The notes: a model not told the origin generated them from the letters alone. A DNA stretch of 64,000 nt from Bordetella parapertussis (GCA_945900965.1 CAMDKM010000012.1:1-64000), one strand, 5' to 3'. Shown: positions 16,929-25,618, counted from the stretch's first letter. Numbers and translations are program-made.

Positions 16929-17660
16929 CTAATACCGCTGATAGATTTCCAGCGCCTTGAGCATCGATTTCTCGCGCTCGATTATTGGGATCATCTTGGA
17001 TTCCTTGTCGTCGTACTGCTTGAGTGCGGCAATGACTCGTTCCGCGGCTTCCACTGGCACTACGACCACACCATCGGCATCGCCGACGATGTAGTCTCCA
17101 GGCCGGACCAAGACGCCGCCGCAATACACGGGAATCTGCTTGTCCACGGCTATCATGCGGCCGACGGAGGTTGCGGGGCTGACCCGCCTTGACCAAACCG
17201 GGAATTGCAACCGCCGAAGTTCAGCAATATCTCGCACTGCCCCGTCGATGACGGCACCCGCCAAGCCACGTACCTTGGCGGTGGTGCCCATGAGGTTGCC
17301 CATGGCTGCGATATCCAGGCCATCTTGCATCACGTAGACCAAAATACTCCCCGGCTCGGCCTGGTCGAGGATTTCCAGGTGGTGAGGGGAATATTTCTTC
17401 GGATCGCCGCGCAGTACCGGCCGCATCAGCGCGGTGGCGGCCCGGCCGACCATGCGCGTGTCGAAAATTGGTTTCATGTCCGGCGACATCCAGCCACGTG
17501 CGCCAGTAACTTCCTCGACTGCATCGGCGATATTGCCCGTGCTGTTTTGCGGACGTTCCAGTGCCGCGATAATCTCCTGTGGCGTGAGTGCGGCCGCATG
17601 GGGCATCAATATCGTTGCCCAAAAGACCATCGCGATGCATTGACTCAATCGGTAAAACAT
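16929..17660 (-). CDS. exported RraA/HMG-aldolase family protein
   Basis: 243 residues. The body matches the RraA / 4-hydroxy-4-methyl-2-oxoglutarate aldolase fold: GSILVYVMQDGLDIAAMGNLMG (GxxGxxG-like substrate loop), GAVIDGAVRDIAEL with the conserved RD, FPVWSRRVSP and PGDYIVGDADGVVVVP with the metal-binding Asp pair. What is unusual is a clear signal peptide at residues 1-25 (MFYRLSQCIAMVFWATILMPH then AAA). The start at 17660 has AAGGAG at 5-6 bases; a longer reading to 17792 has none. Known RraA proteins are cytoplasmic. Confidence 0.85.
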   Translation of the reverse strand: MFYRLSQCIAMVFWATILMPHAAALTPQEIIAALERPQNSTGNIADAVEEVTGARGWMSPDMKPIFDTRMVGRAATALMRPVLRGDPKKYSPHHLEILDQAEPGSILVYVMQDGLDIAAMGNLMGTTAKVRGLAGAVIDGAVRDIAELRRLQFPVWSRRVSPATSVGRMIAVDKQIPVYCGGVLVRPGDYIVGDADGVVVVPVEAAERVIAALKQYDDKESKMIPIIEREKSMLKALEIYQRY

Positions 17661-17830
17661 CCTGCTCCTTCCAAAAAATCGGTTTGTTTGAGGAAATGGT
17701 ACACCTATGCCGTCAATGGAAATTGAGGTCCCAGGAATAACCGTATCCGTACGACACCCAAGGCAGGAGATGAGTCTGCCGTGATGACGCAAATGAAGTG
17801 GTGGAGAACGGGGAATTTCCTCTCAAAAAA

Positions 17831-17853
17831 CTGGATTCCCGTCCTCACGGGAA
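17831..17853. repeat. core fragment of the CTGGATTCCCG..CGGGAA repeat
   Basis: The imperfect palindrome CTGGATTCCCGTCCTCACGG followed by GAA matches the core of the elements at 4082-4180 and 41305-41450. Only the core is present, so this is a fragment or a minimal REP-like unit, in the gap between the MoaD-like and RraA-like genes. Confidence 0.6.
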
Positions 17854-17871
17854 CACAGAAAGTCTATCGAT

Positions 17872-18129
17872 TCAGCCCCCGCTCAGTGCCTGAACGATGA
17901 TCACCTCGTCAGCTTCGCTCAGGGATTGCGACAAGTCGTGAATCTGGTCGCCGTTGACGAAGATGCGGATATGGCGGCGTATCCGGTCTTGCTCGTCGAT
18001 CATGCGGAAGCGGATTCCCGGATATTGTCGGTCCAGGTCGGCAAGGACGGCGCCGAGCGTTGTGCCACTTGCCTCGGCGTCAGCTTTCTCCGTGTAAGAG
18101 CGCAGTGCGCTGGGAATGTGGACCTTCAT
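17872..18129 (-). CDS. MoaD/ThiS-like ubiquitin-fold protein
   Basis: 85 residues of the beta-grasp MoaD/ThiS family, with the fold-typical VFVNG-like strand (IRIFVNGDQIHDL), DEVIIVQALSGG and a C-terminal Gly-Gly that can be adenylated and thiocarboxylated in known members. It lies 14 bases after the beta-propeller gene, so the two are co-transcribed. No MoaE, MoeB/ThiF or ThiG gene is in the window. The role may be sulfur transfer to an unknown acceptor; molybdopterin synthesis is not supported by context. Confidence 0.85.
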   Translation of the reverse strand: MKVHIPSALRSYTEKADAEASGTTLGAVLADLDRQYPGIRFRMIDEQDRIRRHIRIFVNGDQIHDLSQSLSEADEVIIVQALSGG

Positions 18130-18143
18130 CGAGGCGAGCGAAC

Positions 18144-19310
18144 TTACGCGAGCTCGCCAGTCTCCACGGCATAAATCTCCGGCAGGTGCCGCGCGATACA
18201 GGCCCAGCGCCGACCCTCATCGCGGCCCATCCATAATTCCCCGCTCGTGGTGCCAAAGTAGAGTCCCAGCGGATCGCAGGCGTCCGCAGTCATTGCCTGG
18301 CGCTTTACGGTCCACCACGCCTGGTCCCCGGGAAGGCCTTCGTCGCGGCGCTGCCAAGCCTTGCCGGCGTTGCGCGTGGCATACACGGCGGGCTTGCCTT
18401 GCGGACTGGTGCGCGGCCAGACATCGTTGCCATCCATCGGGAACACCCACGCGGTGTCTGCATCGCGCGGATTCACCACCATTGGGAAGCCGACATCTCC
18501 GACGCGCTTGGGCATGTTTCTGCCGATGCGCACCCATTCATCGGATGGCCGGTCGAGGCGATAGATGCCACAATGATTCTGCTGGTAGAGCCGATCCGGA
18601 TCGCTCGGACACATGCGGATGCAATGCGGGTCGTGGACGGTGGGGTCGGCTCTATCGAAGCCCGTGACGACATCGAGTCCCTTCAGAAGCGTACGCCAGG
18701 TGCCGCCGCCATCCGTCGATTCGTGTACCCCTCCGCCCGACATCCCGAAGTACAAACGTTTTGGATCGCGTGGATCGACGATGATCGAGTGCAGTTTTGG
18801 CCCGTCCGGCGTGCCGTCCTGCACCGTGCCCATCCATTTGCGGAATCGCGGATCCTCGTTGATGTAGGAGAACGGCTCCCAGGTCACGCCTCCGTCTTCG
18901 GATCGAAATAAGCCCTGCGGCGAAGTTCCGGCATACCAGACGTCAGGCTCGGACGCATGTGCCGGGGTGAGCCAGAAGGTGTGATCCACTGCGCGGCCTT
19001 TTTCGCCGCCGGCCGATTTGGCGAACGCAGGAGGTTTCGCGGCTTCTTTCCAGGTGCGGCCCAGATCCGTGGAGCGAAAAACCGTTGGCCCGAGATGCCC
19101 TGTCTTGGCCGCCGCAAGGAGCGTGCGCCCATCGCGCGGATCGAGCACCAGATGATTGATGACATGCCCGAGAAAATGCGGGCCGTCGATTCGCCACGTC
19201 TTGCGTGCCGCATCGCTTTGATACAACCAAGCGCCTTTGCGCGTCGCGACGAGCGCTACGGTGTGCGTGCGAGAACGCACGCTTCGGGAGAATGCTTTCC
19301 TGGCAACCAT
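18144..19310 (-). CDS. BNR/VPS10-like beta-propeller (sialidase-type repeat) protein
   Basis: 388 residues built from repeated Asp-box type units such as FRSTDLGRTWKEA, FRSEDGGVTWEP, HESTDGGGTWRTL and YATRNAGKAWQRR (S/T-x-D-x-G-x-T-W pattern), with DPRDPKRLYFG-like linkers. It has no signal peptide. Proteins of this type are often labelled glycosyl hydrolase or exo-alpha-sialidase, but the catalytic residues of sialidases are not visible, and the fold alone does not show a reaction. A MoaD-like gene follows in the same operon. Confidence 0.85.
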   Translation of the reverse strand: MVARKAFSRSVRSRTHTVALVATRKGAWLYQSDAARKTWRIDGPHFLGHVINHLVLDPRDGRTLLAAAKTGHLGPTVFRSTDLGRTWKEAAKPPAFAKSAGGEKGRAVDHTFWLTPAHASEPDVWYAGTSPQGLFRSEDGGVTWEPFSYINEDPRFRKWMGTVQDGTPDGPKLHSIIVDPRDPKRLYFGMSGGGVHESTDGGGTWRTLLKGLDVVTGFDRADPTVHDPHCIRMCPSDPDRLYQQNHCGIYRLDRPSDEWVRIGRNMPKRVGDVGFPMVVNPRDADTAWVFPMDGNDVWPRTSPQGKPAVYATRNAGKAWQRRDEGLPGDQAWWTVKRQAMTADACDPLGLYFGTTSGELWMGRDEGRRWACIARHLPEIYAVETGELA

Positions 19311-19400
19311 CGCTCGCCCCCCTGCTGAAATCTCCGTAGATATTCGACTTGTGCGATTGTTTCCCGAGCGGATGGGAGTGGACGTGCCTTCGACTCAGCT

Positions 19401-19940
19401 TTACTTCGGTGCCGCTGCTTCGGTTAACGCCTTCAAGTTCACCAACCCTTGCTCAAAATCACCGCCGATCATTTTGTCCATGTTCATGAAAAGCCCGACG
19501 GCCTTGGCCATGAAATTGTTGGTGCCGCTCATGCTCCAGCTAACCCTGGTCTGCGCGCCTTCGGCTTTAAACTCGAATTCGGCCACATTGGTGACGGTGA
19601 AGGGTTCCAGGAAATCCAGCTTGATCCGGATCGACTCGTCAGCCCGGCTTTCGGTAATAGTCATTCGGCCCTTCCCCACCTCACTATTGCCTGACCAGGC
19701 CGAGACTGCGCCAACTCCGGTTGGGGCGCCCTCGTAGGTTTGCTTCATCTGCGGGTCGCGTTTGGCCCAGGGGGACCAGGATTCCCATTTGTGAAAATCA
19801 TTCACTTGCGAAAACACCGCCGACGCCGGAGCAACGATGGTTGCGCTGCGGGTGATGCGAAACTCGCTTGGCTGCATCGCGACGACACCTAAAAACCCCG
19901 CGATGCCAAGGATGAGAATAATCACGATGGCTTTGAGCAT
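19401..19940 (-). CDS. membrane-anchored SRPBCC (START-like) domain protein
   Basis: 179 residues. One N-terminal transmembrane helix (residues 4-21), then a polyketide cyclase/START-like domain: ITRSATIVAPASAVFSQVNDFHKWESWSPWAKRDP is the usual opening and WSMSGTNNFMAKAVGLFMNMDKMIGGDFEQGL the closing helix. Members bind hydrophobic ligands; no reaction can be named. Start at 19940, preceded by GGGAGGCG; a longer frame to 20006 is less likely because it lacks this and would bury the anchor. Confidence 0.88.
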   Translation of the reverse strand: MLKAIVIILILGIAGFLGVVAMQPSEFRITRSATIVAPASAVFSQVNDFHKWESWSPWAKRDPQMKQTYEGAPTGVGAVSAWSGNSEVGKGRMTITESRADESIRIKLDFLEPFTVTNVAEFEFKAEGAQTRVSWSMSGTNNFMAKAVGLFMNMDKMIGGDFEQGLVNLKALTEAAAPK

Positions 19941-20165
19941 GGCAAACCGCCTCCCGTCAGAAGTACCGATCGCCATCAGTATCTGACTATGTTCGGGATT
20001 TTTCAAGACGGGAGCAGACCGGTAGGAATGAATCCCAAGCTAACGGCAGAAGGGAAACCCGTTCACGATGGGGTTCCAGCAGACGTTCTGACCAATTTCT
20101 ACCTGGGGTAGGGCTTCGTACTTGCCGGCCCAAAAAATGGCGCGGCGTTGCACGCTACCGCGCCA

Positions 20166-21356
20166 TCATGATTCCGACTTGAACGCAAATTTGAATTTTC
20201 GGAATTCCTGCTGGAATACATCGGAATCCCCCGGCACCGGCAAGGGACTCGCCGCGAGAATCGCCCGTTCGACCGCAAGATCGTACGCAACCACCCCGCT
20301 TGAGCGAACGAGACGGGTTTCAAGCACATCTCCGCCCGGCAGCATCGTCACCTCGAACATGCCTACGGAATTTCCCTTGATTTCATCGGATACCCGGATT
20401 CGCGGCAAAATCTTGGCGCGAATTCTGTCCGCATAGGTCTCGACCATTCTGTTATTACCGGCGCGTTGTCGCGCTTCTTTGTCCACCCCCTGATTGCGCG
20501 TCACTTCATGACGCGACCATTGCGGCTCCATAATTCCTGCGCGTTCCTTGCGTTCCTGCGCGCGTTTAAGTCCGTCCGCACGCCTTTGTTCTTCCTGCCG
20601 CTTCTGTTCGGCCTGCCTTAGAAGCGCGGCCGCCGCGCTCTTGCGCTCCTGCTGAAGCTGTCTCAGTTCCGCATCCGCCCGTCTCCACGCATCCTCTTCA
20701 TCGCGCCTTTCTTCCTCTCGGCGACTTTTTTCTGCCAGTTCATGACGAGCAGCGAGATTGGATATCCAGTCTGCGGGCACGGCGAAATTCAGGTTCTGGC
20801 CACCCACGACAAAAGTTGTGATGCCGATCAGGCGCCCGTTTTTGTCGAACAGTCCACCTCCGCTTGAGCCAGGCGAGACCGGAGCGGTCGTTTGTATGTA
20901 GTGGAAGTCCTCTTCGCCGCGTAACTGGGACACTAGGCCCTCGCCGAAACTTAATGCCAATCCCTTGGGTGCCCCCAGTGTATAGACGCGCGCCCCAACT
21001 TTAAGATTGTGAAACGGCTCTATGGCGGTAATCGCACGGCCAAAGGCTTTTTCCATGGTCAACTGGCACAGATCCCTGGCCGCGTCTCTAAATCGTAAAT
21101 GCGCCTTGCTCGTACGTTTCGTCTGTTCGATAACTATGGTATGGGCTTGTTTGATGACATGGCAATTGGTAACGACCTCGCCGGTCGAAATGACAATACC
21201 GCTGCCTTGAGCGGTTTTTTCGCCTTTCGAATCCAGAGCCCATACGACGACAATACCCGGTGAGACTTTCGCAAACAGGGCGTCGGGTTCAAGAGCCAAG
21301 CCTGCGGTGGAGGCGGTGACTGCGACAACCATGAATATGCTTCGGACTGCCGTCAT
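20166..21356 (-). CDS. trypsin-like serine protease with coiled coil and TolA/TonB-like C-terminus
   Basis: 396 residues. Signal peptide 1-22, then a trypsin-like domain with catalytic His66 (VVTNCHVI), Asp95 (DAARDLCQL) and Ser165 (PGSSGGGLF), as in HtrA-type proteases but without a PDZ domain. A charged coiled coil rich in Glu, Arg, Lys and Gln spans about residues 190-260, and the last 100 residues (YADRIRAKILPRI, EVTMLPGGDVLETRLVRSSG, DLAVERAILAASPLPVP) match the TolA/TonB C-terminal fold. GGAGG precedes the ATG at 21356. The layout suggests a periplasmic protease that spans to an outer-membrane partner. Confidence 0.85.
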   Translation of the reverse strand: MTAVRSIFMVVAVTASTAGLALEPDALFAKVSPGIVVVWALDSKGEKTAQGSGIVISTGEVVTNCHVIKQAHTIVIEQTKRTSKAHLRFRDAARDLCQLTMEKAFGRAITAIEPFHNLKVGARVYTLGAPKGLALSFGEGLVSQLRGEEDFHYIQTTAPVSPGSSGGGLFDKNGRLIGITTFVVGGQNLNFAVPADWISNLAARHELAEKSRREEERRDEEDAWRRADAELRQLQQERKSAAAALLRQAEQKRQEEQRRADGLKRAQERKERAGIMEPQWSRHEVTRNQGVDKEARQRAGNNRMVETYADRIRAKILPRIRVSDEIKGNSVGMFEVTMLPGGDVLETRLVRSSGVVAYDLAVERAILAASPLPVPGDSDVFQQEFRKFKFAFKSES

Positions 21357-21639
21357 GGATAACGCCCTCCGGTTGGAGATTCTTGAATTAAGGTACGGCT
21401 CGCATGAAAACAGTCCGGCCAGATGGTTCCGGCTTAGCAAGCCACGTGTGCATGGACGGTAGTTTCCGGACGTGGTGCGAGTGTGTACATTAACTTCAAT
21501 CTCGCCTGGAAACTGTCGGCAAACCCGCAATCCTTTGTAGGGGGATCGCACCCTTACAGGTAGGGTTCGCCGATTCCGGGACCATTATTTGACGTCTGGA
21601 AGCGGGAGCTGAAGCAGGAGTGCTACCCACCGGATTACG

Positions 21640-22320
21640 ATGACCTCAAAATATCCCGAGATGAATATTCCGAAGAATGATCGCAAAGTACCGAGTCTGC
21701 CACGTCGAACGCAGTGCAGCCTTGGCCGCGCTGAATTCAACCAGCCCACACTTGAGGTCGCAAGAAGCCTGCTGGGGAAATTTATTGTGCGGCGTATCGG
21801 GAACCGAACCTTGTTGGCGATGCTTACCGAAGTGGAGGCCTACAAGGGGCCGCGGGATCGGGCGGCGCATTCCTTCGGCGGACGGCGCACAACGCGGGTC
21901 GAAGCCCTCTACGGAGACGGCGGTACGGTATACGTGTATCTGATATACGGCATCCACTGGATGCTCAATTTCAGCACGGGTGGCAGGGAAAATCCGGAAG
22001 GCGTTCTGATTCGCGGAATATTGACTGATCCTACTGGGACTCCAAAATATCTTGCCGGACCGGGCCGGGTGACGAAACATCTTGAAATCGACAAGAAACT
22101 CGACCGCGCGGACGCTACGGTGTCCAGGCAAATCTGGATTGAGCATCGAGGGATTCGGATTCCGGCGAGAGCCATCCGGCGCGGGCCTCGTATCGGCATC
22201 GACTATGCCGGAGCTTATTGGGCCGCCCGGCCATGGCGATTCTGGATTGAAAAGGAGGTGGCGTTAAACGTGTTGGAAGCCCTTAGCGATAGGCATCAGA
22301 CGATCATGGAACTACCTTAA
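21640..22320 (+). CDS. DNA-3-methyladenine glycosylase (MPG/AAG family)
   Basis: 226 residues of the mammalian-type alkyladenine glycosylase family found in many bacteria. Visible blocks are LLGKFIVRRI, TEVEAYKGPRDRAAHSFGG with the catalytic Glu, YVYLIYGIHWMLNF, GVLIRGI and LAGPGRVTKHLEID. It removes alkylated or deaminated purines from DNA. A start at 21661 (MNIPKND) is also possible. No neighbour is functionally linked. Confidence 0.95.
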   Translation: MTSKYPEMNIPKNDRKVPSLPRRTQCSLGRAEFNQPTLEVARSLLGKFIVRRIGNRTLLAMLTEVEAYKGPRDRAAHSFGGRRTTRVEALYGDGGTVYVYLIYGIHWMLNFSTGGRENPEGVLIRGILTDPTGTPKYLAGPGRVTKHLEIDKKLDRADATVSRQIWIEHRGIRIPARAIRRGPRIGIDYAGAYWAARPWRFWIEKEVALNVLEALSDRHQTIMELP

Positions 22321-22369
22321 GCGCCTTTGTCCGAGAATAGGAGGCTTGCGACAAAAAAGGGCGCAGTTC

Positions 22370-22456
22370 GTAGCCCGTATGCAGCGCAGCGGAATACGGG
22401 GAAAATGCACGGTTACGGCACCATACCCGGATTGCGCTGCGCTCCATCCGGGCTAC
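22370..22456. repeat. imperfect inverted repeat, GTAGCCCG..CGGGCTAC type
   Basis: The 31-base arms at 22370-22400 and 22426-22456 pair with about four mismatches (GTAGCCCGTATGCAGCGCAG against GTAGCCCGGATGGAGCGCAG). The motif is of the kind scattered widely in proteobacterial genomes as an intergenic palindrome. It accounts for most of the 290-base gap between the glycosylase and chrA genes. Confidence 0.75.
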
Positions 22457-22610
22457 ATACCCCAGTTGTCCCGGCATCCGGCCCTAAGGCATTGCCATGA
22501 ATTACTGGCGCCTATTTAATTCTCCAATTATCTGCCTGTCTCAATGATCTTTCAAAGAGATGCGTTTTCCGTTTCTTGATGCCGCACGATACCGTCAGAC
22601 GCATCGACGT

Positions 22611-23966
22611 TCATGCGAGTAGCGGCCGAATAAACATTCCGTAAACCAGTCCCGCGGCACCGCTGGCGGCAATGACTGGAATCACGCCAGAGCGGAAGCG
22701 GAATAGCGCGATGCCGGCGCTTAACCCGATGAGGAGGGCCGGCCATTCGAATCCACTGTGCAGCCCCTCGGGCCACAAAACATGATAGGCGAAAAATACG
22801 GCGAGATTCACGATGACGCCGACCACGGCAGCACTGATAGCGGACAACGGTGCGATTACGCGCGGTTGGCGATGCGTGGTCTCGATAATGGGCCCGCCGA
22901 TCAAGATGAAAAGAAATGAGGGCAGAAAAGTAAAGTAGGTGACCACCGTCGCAGCCACTGTCCCCGCCAGAAACTGCTGGTCGGACCCAAATAATTCCGC
23001 GCCCCATCCGCCCACGAAGCCAACAAAAGCGACCACCATGATCAAGGGGCCGGGCGTGGTTTCGCCCAGCGCCAGTCCGTCGATCATCTGCGCGGCGGTG
23101 AGCCAGCCATGGTGTTCCACCGCGCCCTGGAAAACGTAAGGCAGCACCGCATAGGCGCCGCCGAAGGTGAGCAGCGCCGCCTTGGTGAAAAACCATCCCA
23201 TCTGAGTCAATGTTCCCTGCCAGCCTACCTGTGAAATGAGTGCGCCCATCACCACTGCCCACATTACAAAGCCAATGGCCGTTACCCAGGCCAGACGTGG
23301 CCAATTCAGGCGGGCATGCGCCGGGGTGGGCGTGTCATCGTCGATCAGCGCGGGACCGAAACCCTGATGGGTGTTGCCATGCCCACCACCAGTCGAAAAA
23401 ATATTGGGCGAAAATTGTCCTCCCACCCATCCGACCAGCGCCGCGATCAGCACAATCAGCGGGAAGGGAAGATGCAGCGCAAATATGGCGACAAAAGCGG
23501 CGCCGGCAATTCCCCACATCACGGCATTCCTGAGCGTGCGCGACCCGATTCGCCATGCGGCGAACATCACGATGGCGGTGACCGCGGGCTTGACGCCGTA
23601 AAGAACTCCCGCGACCTGTGGCAGGTTGCCGAAGGCGACGTAGATCCACGATAGCGCGATAAGAATGAATAGCGAGGGCAATACGAACAGCCCGCCGGCC
23701 ACGATGCCTCCCCAGGTTCGATGCATGAGCCAGCCGATGTAGGTGGCCAGTTGTTGCGCTTCGGGGCCGGGCAGCGTCATGCAGTAATTCAGCGCATGGA
23801 GAAATCGACGCTCGGAGATCCAGCGCCGTTTTTCCACCAGTTCCTGATGCATGATGGCAATCTGCCCGGCGGGGCCGCCGAAGCTGATGAAGCCGAGCTT
23901 CAGCCAGAAGCGGAACGCCTCCGCAAACGAAACGAGGGAGGGTGGCGCGGAGTGGGTGGTAGTCAT
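22611..23966 (-). CDS. chrA: chromate transporter ChrA (two-domain)
   Basis: 451 residues, the long form in which two homologous halves are fused. Each half has the CHR signature: LGFISFGGPAGQIAIMHQELVEKRRWIS with LPGPEAQQLATYIGW in the first, and KAALLTFGGAYAVLPYV with GLALGETTPGPLIMVVAFVGF in the second. About ten hydrophobic segments are visible. Members export chromate, sometimes sulfate. No chrB regulator is next to it, so resistance is inferred from family only. Confidence 0.94.
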   Translation of the reverse strand: MTTTHSAPPSLVSFAEAFRFWLKLGFISFGGPAGQIAIMHQELVEKRRWISERRFLHALNYCMTLPGPEAQQLATYIGWLMHRTWGGIVAGGLFVLPSLFILIALSWIYVAFGNLPQVAGVLYGVKPAVTAIVMFAAWRIGSRTLRNAVMWGIAGAAFVAIFALHLPFPLIVLIAALVGWVGGQFSPNIFSTGGGHGNTHQGFGPALIDDDTPTPAHARLNWPRLAWVTAIGFVMWAVVMGALISQVGWQGTLTQMGWFFTKAALLTFGGAYAVLPYVFQGAVEHHGWLTAAQMIDGLALGETTPGPLIMVVAFVGFVGGWGAELFGSDQQFLAGTVAATVVTYFTFLPSFLFILIGGPIIETTHRQPRVIAPLSAISAAVVGVIVNLAVFFAYHVLWPEGLHSGFEWPALLIGLSAGIALFRFRSGVIPVIAASGAAGLVYGMFIRPLLA

Positions 23967-24005
23967 CGCGAATCGGCTGGCCGCATCAACCTAAAAGAGC
24001 TTTTT

Positions 24006-24121
24006 GCCACAGAGGACACCGAGCTCACAGAGGAAAGTCAAGAATGTAACTTGTTTTTCATCCACACCCATTTGGTGATTGGGGCGTGCTCATCAAATTC
24101 CTTGATACTCTCTGTGTTCTT
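24006..24121. repeat. inverted short-tandem-repeat element A (unit close to AGAGGACAC)
   Basis: Left array CACAGAGGACACCGAGCTCACAGAGG at 24008-24033 and right CTCTCTGTGTTCTTA near 24108-24122 are degenerate repeats of a 9-base unit in opposite orientation around about 75 bases. It has the same plan as the elements at 25.5, 29.3, 36.7 and 53.2 kb but is the most decayed. Confidence 0.55.
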
Positions 24122-24196
24122 AAGGTGCAGCACTTACGGCCGAAGCTGCAGTGATCTTTGTGGCCGAATTGGGGTTTTTTGAGATCAACTTGCTCT

Positions 24197-25405
24197 TCAC
24201 TCCTTGCGCCGGTAGTTCAACAATCCTTGCGCGCCTTTCGGCGGATGAGCGCGGATCGCAGCTTCGTTTGGCACGATGCCCCAACCCGGACGGTTCGGCA
24301 TGATCAGGTGCCCATCGACGAACTCGGGAACATGGTCGAAGAGTTCATGATCCCAGGCGATGCGGTCGATGTCGGTTTCCATGATGCGAAGGTTGGGTAC
24401 CGCGGCCGAGAAGTGTGCGCTCATCATCGTGCACAGATGACCGTAGAAATTATGGGGCGCGACGTTGACTTCATGGGCCTCGGCGGCGGCGGCGATTTTC
24501 ATGGACTGCCAGATGCCGTTCCAGGGTACATCCACGATGGCAACGTCCATCGCCTGCTCGCGGAAATAGGGCATGAACTCGCGCAGGCCAAGCAGTGTTT
24601 CGCAGGAGCTCACCGGGTGCGGGCTTTGCCGGCGGATGTAGCCCAGTGCCTCGGGCACGAAGCTGTCGATCTCCACCCAGAAAATATCCAGGTCGGCGAT
24701 GGCACGCAGAATCTTGAGGTAACCCTCGGTCTTGGCATTGAAGTTGAGGTCGAGCAGGATGTCTACGTCCGGGCCGGCGCCTTCGCGCAAGGCTTCCAGA
24801 TGCATCACCAGATTGCGCAAAACACTGCGTTCGATATTGAGCCCCGGTTCGAAAGGTACTCCGAATCCGGGACGCCAGCCCTGCGCGTTTTGCCCGTTCT
24901 TGTCGTAAGTAAAGATGTTGGTCTTGAGCGCGGTGAAACCTTTCTCGCGCACTTCGCGCCCGATCGCTTTTACCCCTTCAAGATCGGTGATGGTCGGCGG
25001 GTAGTGGATGGGATGATTGATGCGCCAGGTGGCGCAGTGTGACCAGTAGACGCGGATACGGTCGCGGATTTTGCCGCCGAGCAATTCATAGACCGGCACG
25101 CCCAATCCTTTGGCCTTTGCATCAAGCAAGGCATTTTCGATCGCGGCCATGGCGAGTGCGACGATGCCGCCGGCGGCCGGACGGGTGGCGCAGTAGATCT
25201 CGGCATAGATACGTTCATGCGCGCCGACTTCCTGGCCGATCACCCGAGCCGCCATGCGCTCGATGACCGTGCCCACGCCCGGCGCCCCGAATCCTTCGTC
25301 GTATTCGCTCCAGCCGACCACGCCGGTATCGGTGGTGAGTTTCACGAAATGGTAGTTGCGCCAGCCTGCGTCGCAGGACAGGGTTTCGATGGTTTTGACT
25401 TTCAC
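24197..25405 (-). CDS. enolase superfamily (mandelate racemase/muconate lactonizing) protein
   Basis: 402 residues. It has the capping domain and the barrel with metal ligands in LLDLNFN (Asp), FWVEIDSF (Glu) and SCETLLG (Glu), a Lys at the end of the second barrel strand (LKTNI, about residue 161), an Asp in VDVPWNG and a His in VAPHNFYG near the C-terminus. This gives a Lys/His pair as in sugar acid dehydratases of the mandelate racemase subgroup. It starts with GTG at 25405 behind GGGAGA. The substrate is probably an aldonic or related hydroxy acid (inference). Confidence 0.88.
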   Translation of the reverse strand: MKVKTIETLSCDAGWRNYHFVKLTTDTGVVGWSEYDEGFGAPGVGTVIERMAARVIGQEVGAHERIYAEIYCATRPAAGGIVALAMAAIENALLDAKAKGLGVPVYELLGGKIRDRIRVYWSHCATWRINHPIHYPPTITDLEGVKAIGREVREKGFTALKTNIFTYDKNGQNAQGWRPGFGVPFEPGLNIERSVLRNLVMHLEALREGAGPDVDILLDLNFNAKTEGYLKILRAIADLDIFWVEIDSFVPEALGYIRRQSPHPVSSCETLLGLREFMPYFREQAMDVAIVDVPWNGIWQSMKIAAAAEAHEVNVAPHNFYGHLCTMMSAHFSAAVPNLRIMETDIDRIAWDHELFDHVPEFVDGHLIMPNRPGWGIVPNEAAIRAHPPKGAQGLLNYRRKE

Positions 25406-25454
25406 AAGGGTCTCCCAATATTTGTAATTGGACTAGTATCTAAACATAGCGCTC

Positions 25455-25602
25455 ACCGCAGAGGACGCGGAGGACGCGGAGGAAAGCATAAGCAGTCATG
25501 AACACCGTCAATTTTCAAGGTCGTCGGAGCCGAATTCTAAGAATTGCCGTCGTATTTTCATTCAAAATGATTTTCCTCCGCGTCCTCCGCGTCCTCTGCG
25601 GT
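25455..25602. repeat. inverted short-tandem-repeat element B with perfect 31-base arms
   Basis: The arms 25455-25485 and 25572-25602 are exact reverse complements. Each contains a 9-base unit (GAGGACGCG) repeated about three times, and the spacer is 86 bases. It lies between the starts/ends of two minus-strand genes. No coding frame or flanking transposase is associated. Confidence 0.85.
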
Positions 25603-25618
25603 AAGAGCGAATGCAGGC

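Noticed and set aside
17872-18129. Molybdopterin synthase small subunit (moaD) as a direct call
   Set aside because: There is no moaE, moaA-C or molybdoenzyme nearby, and the partner is a beta-propeller protein, so only the fold is called.
18144-19310. Sialidase
   Set aside because: Asp-box repeats alone do not give the catalytic Tyr, Glu and Arg triad, and no signal peptide is present.
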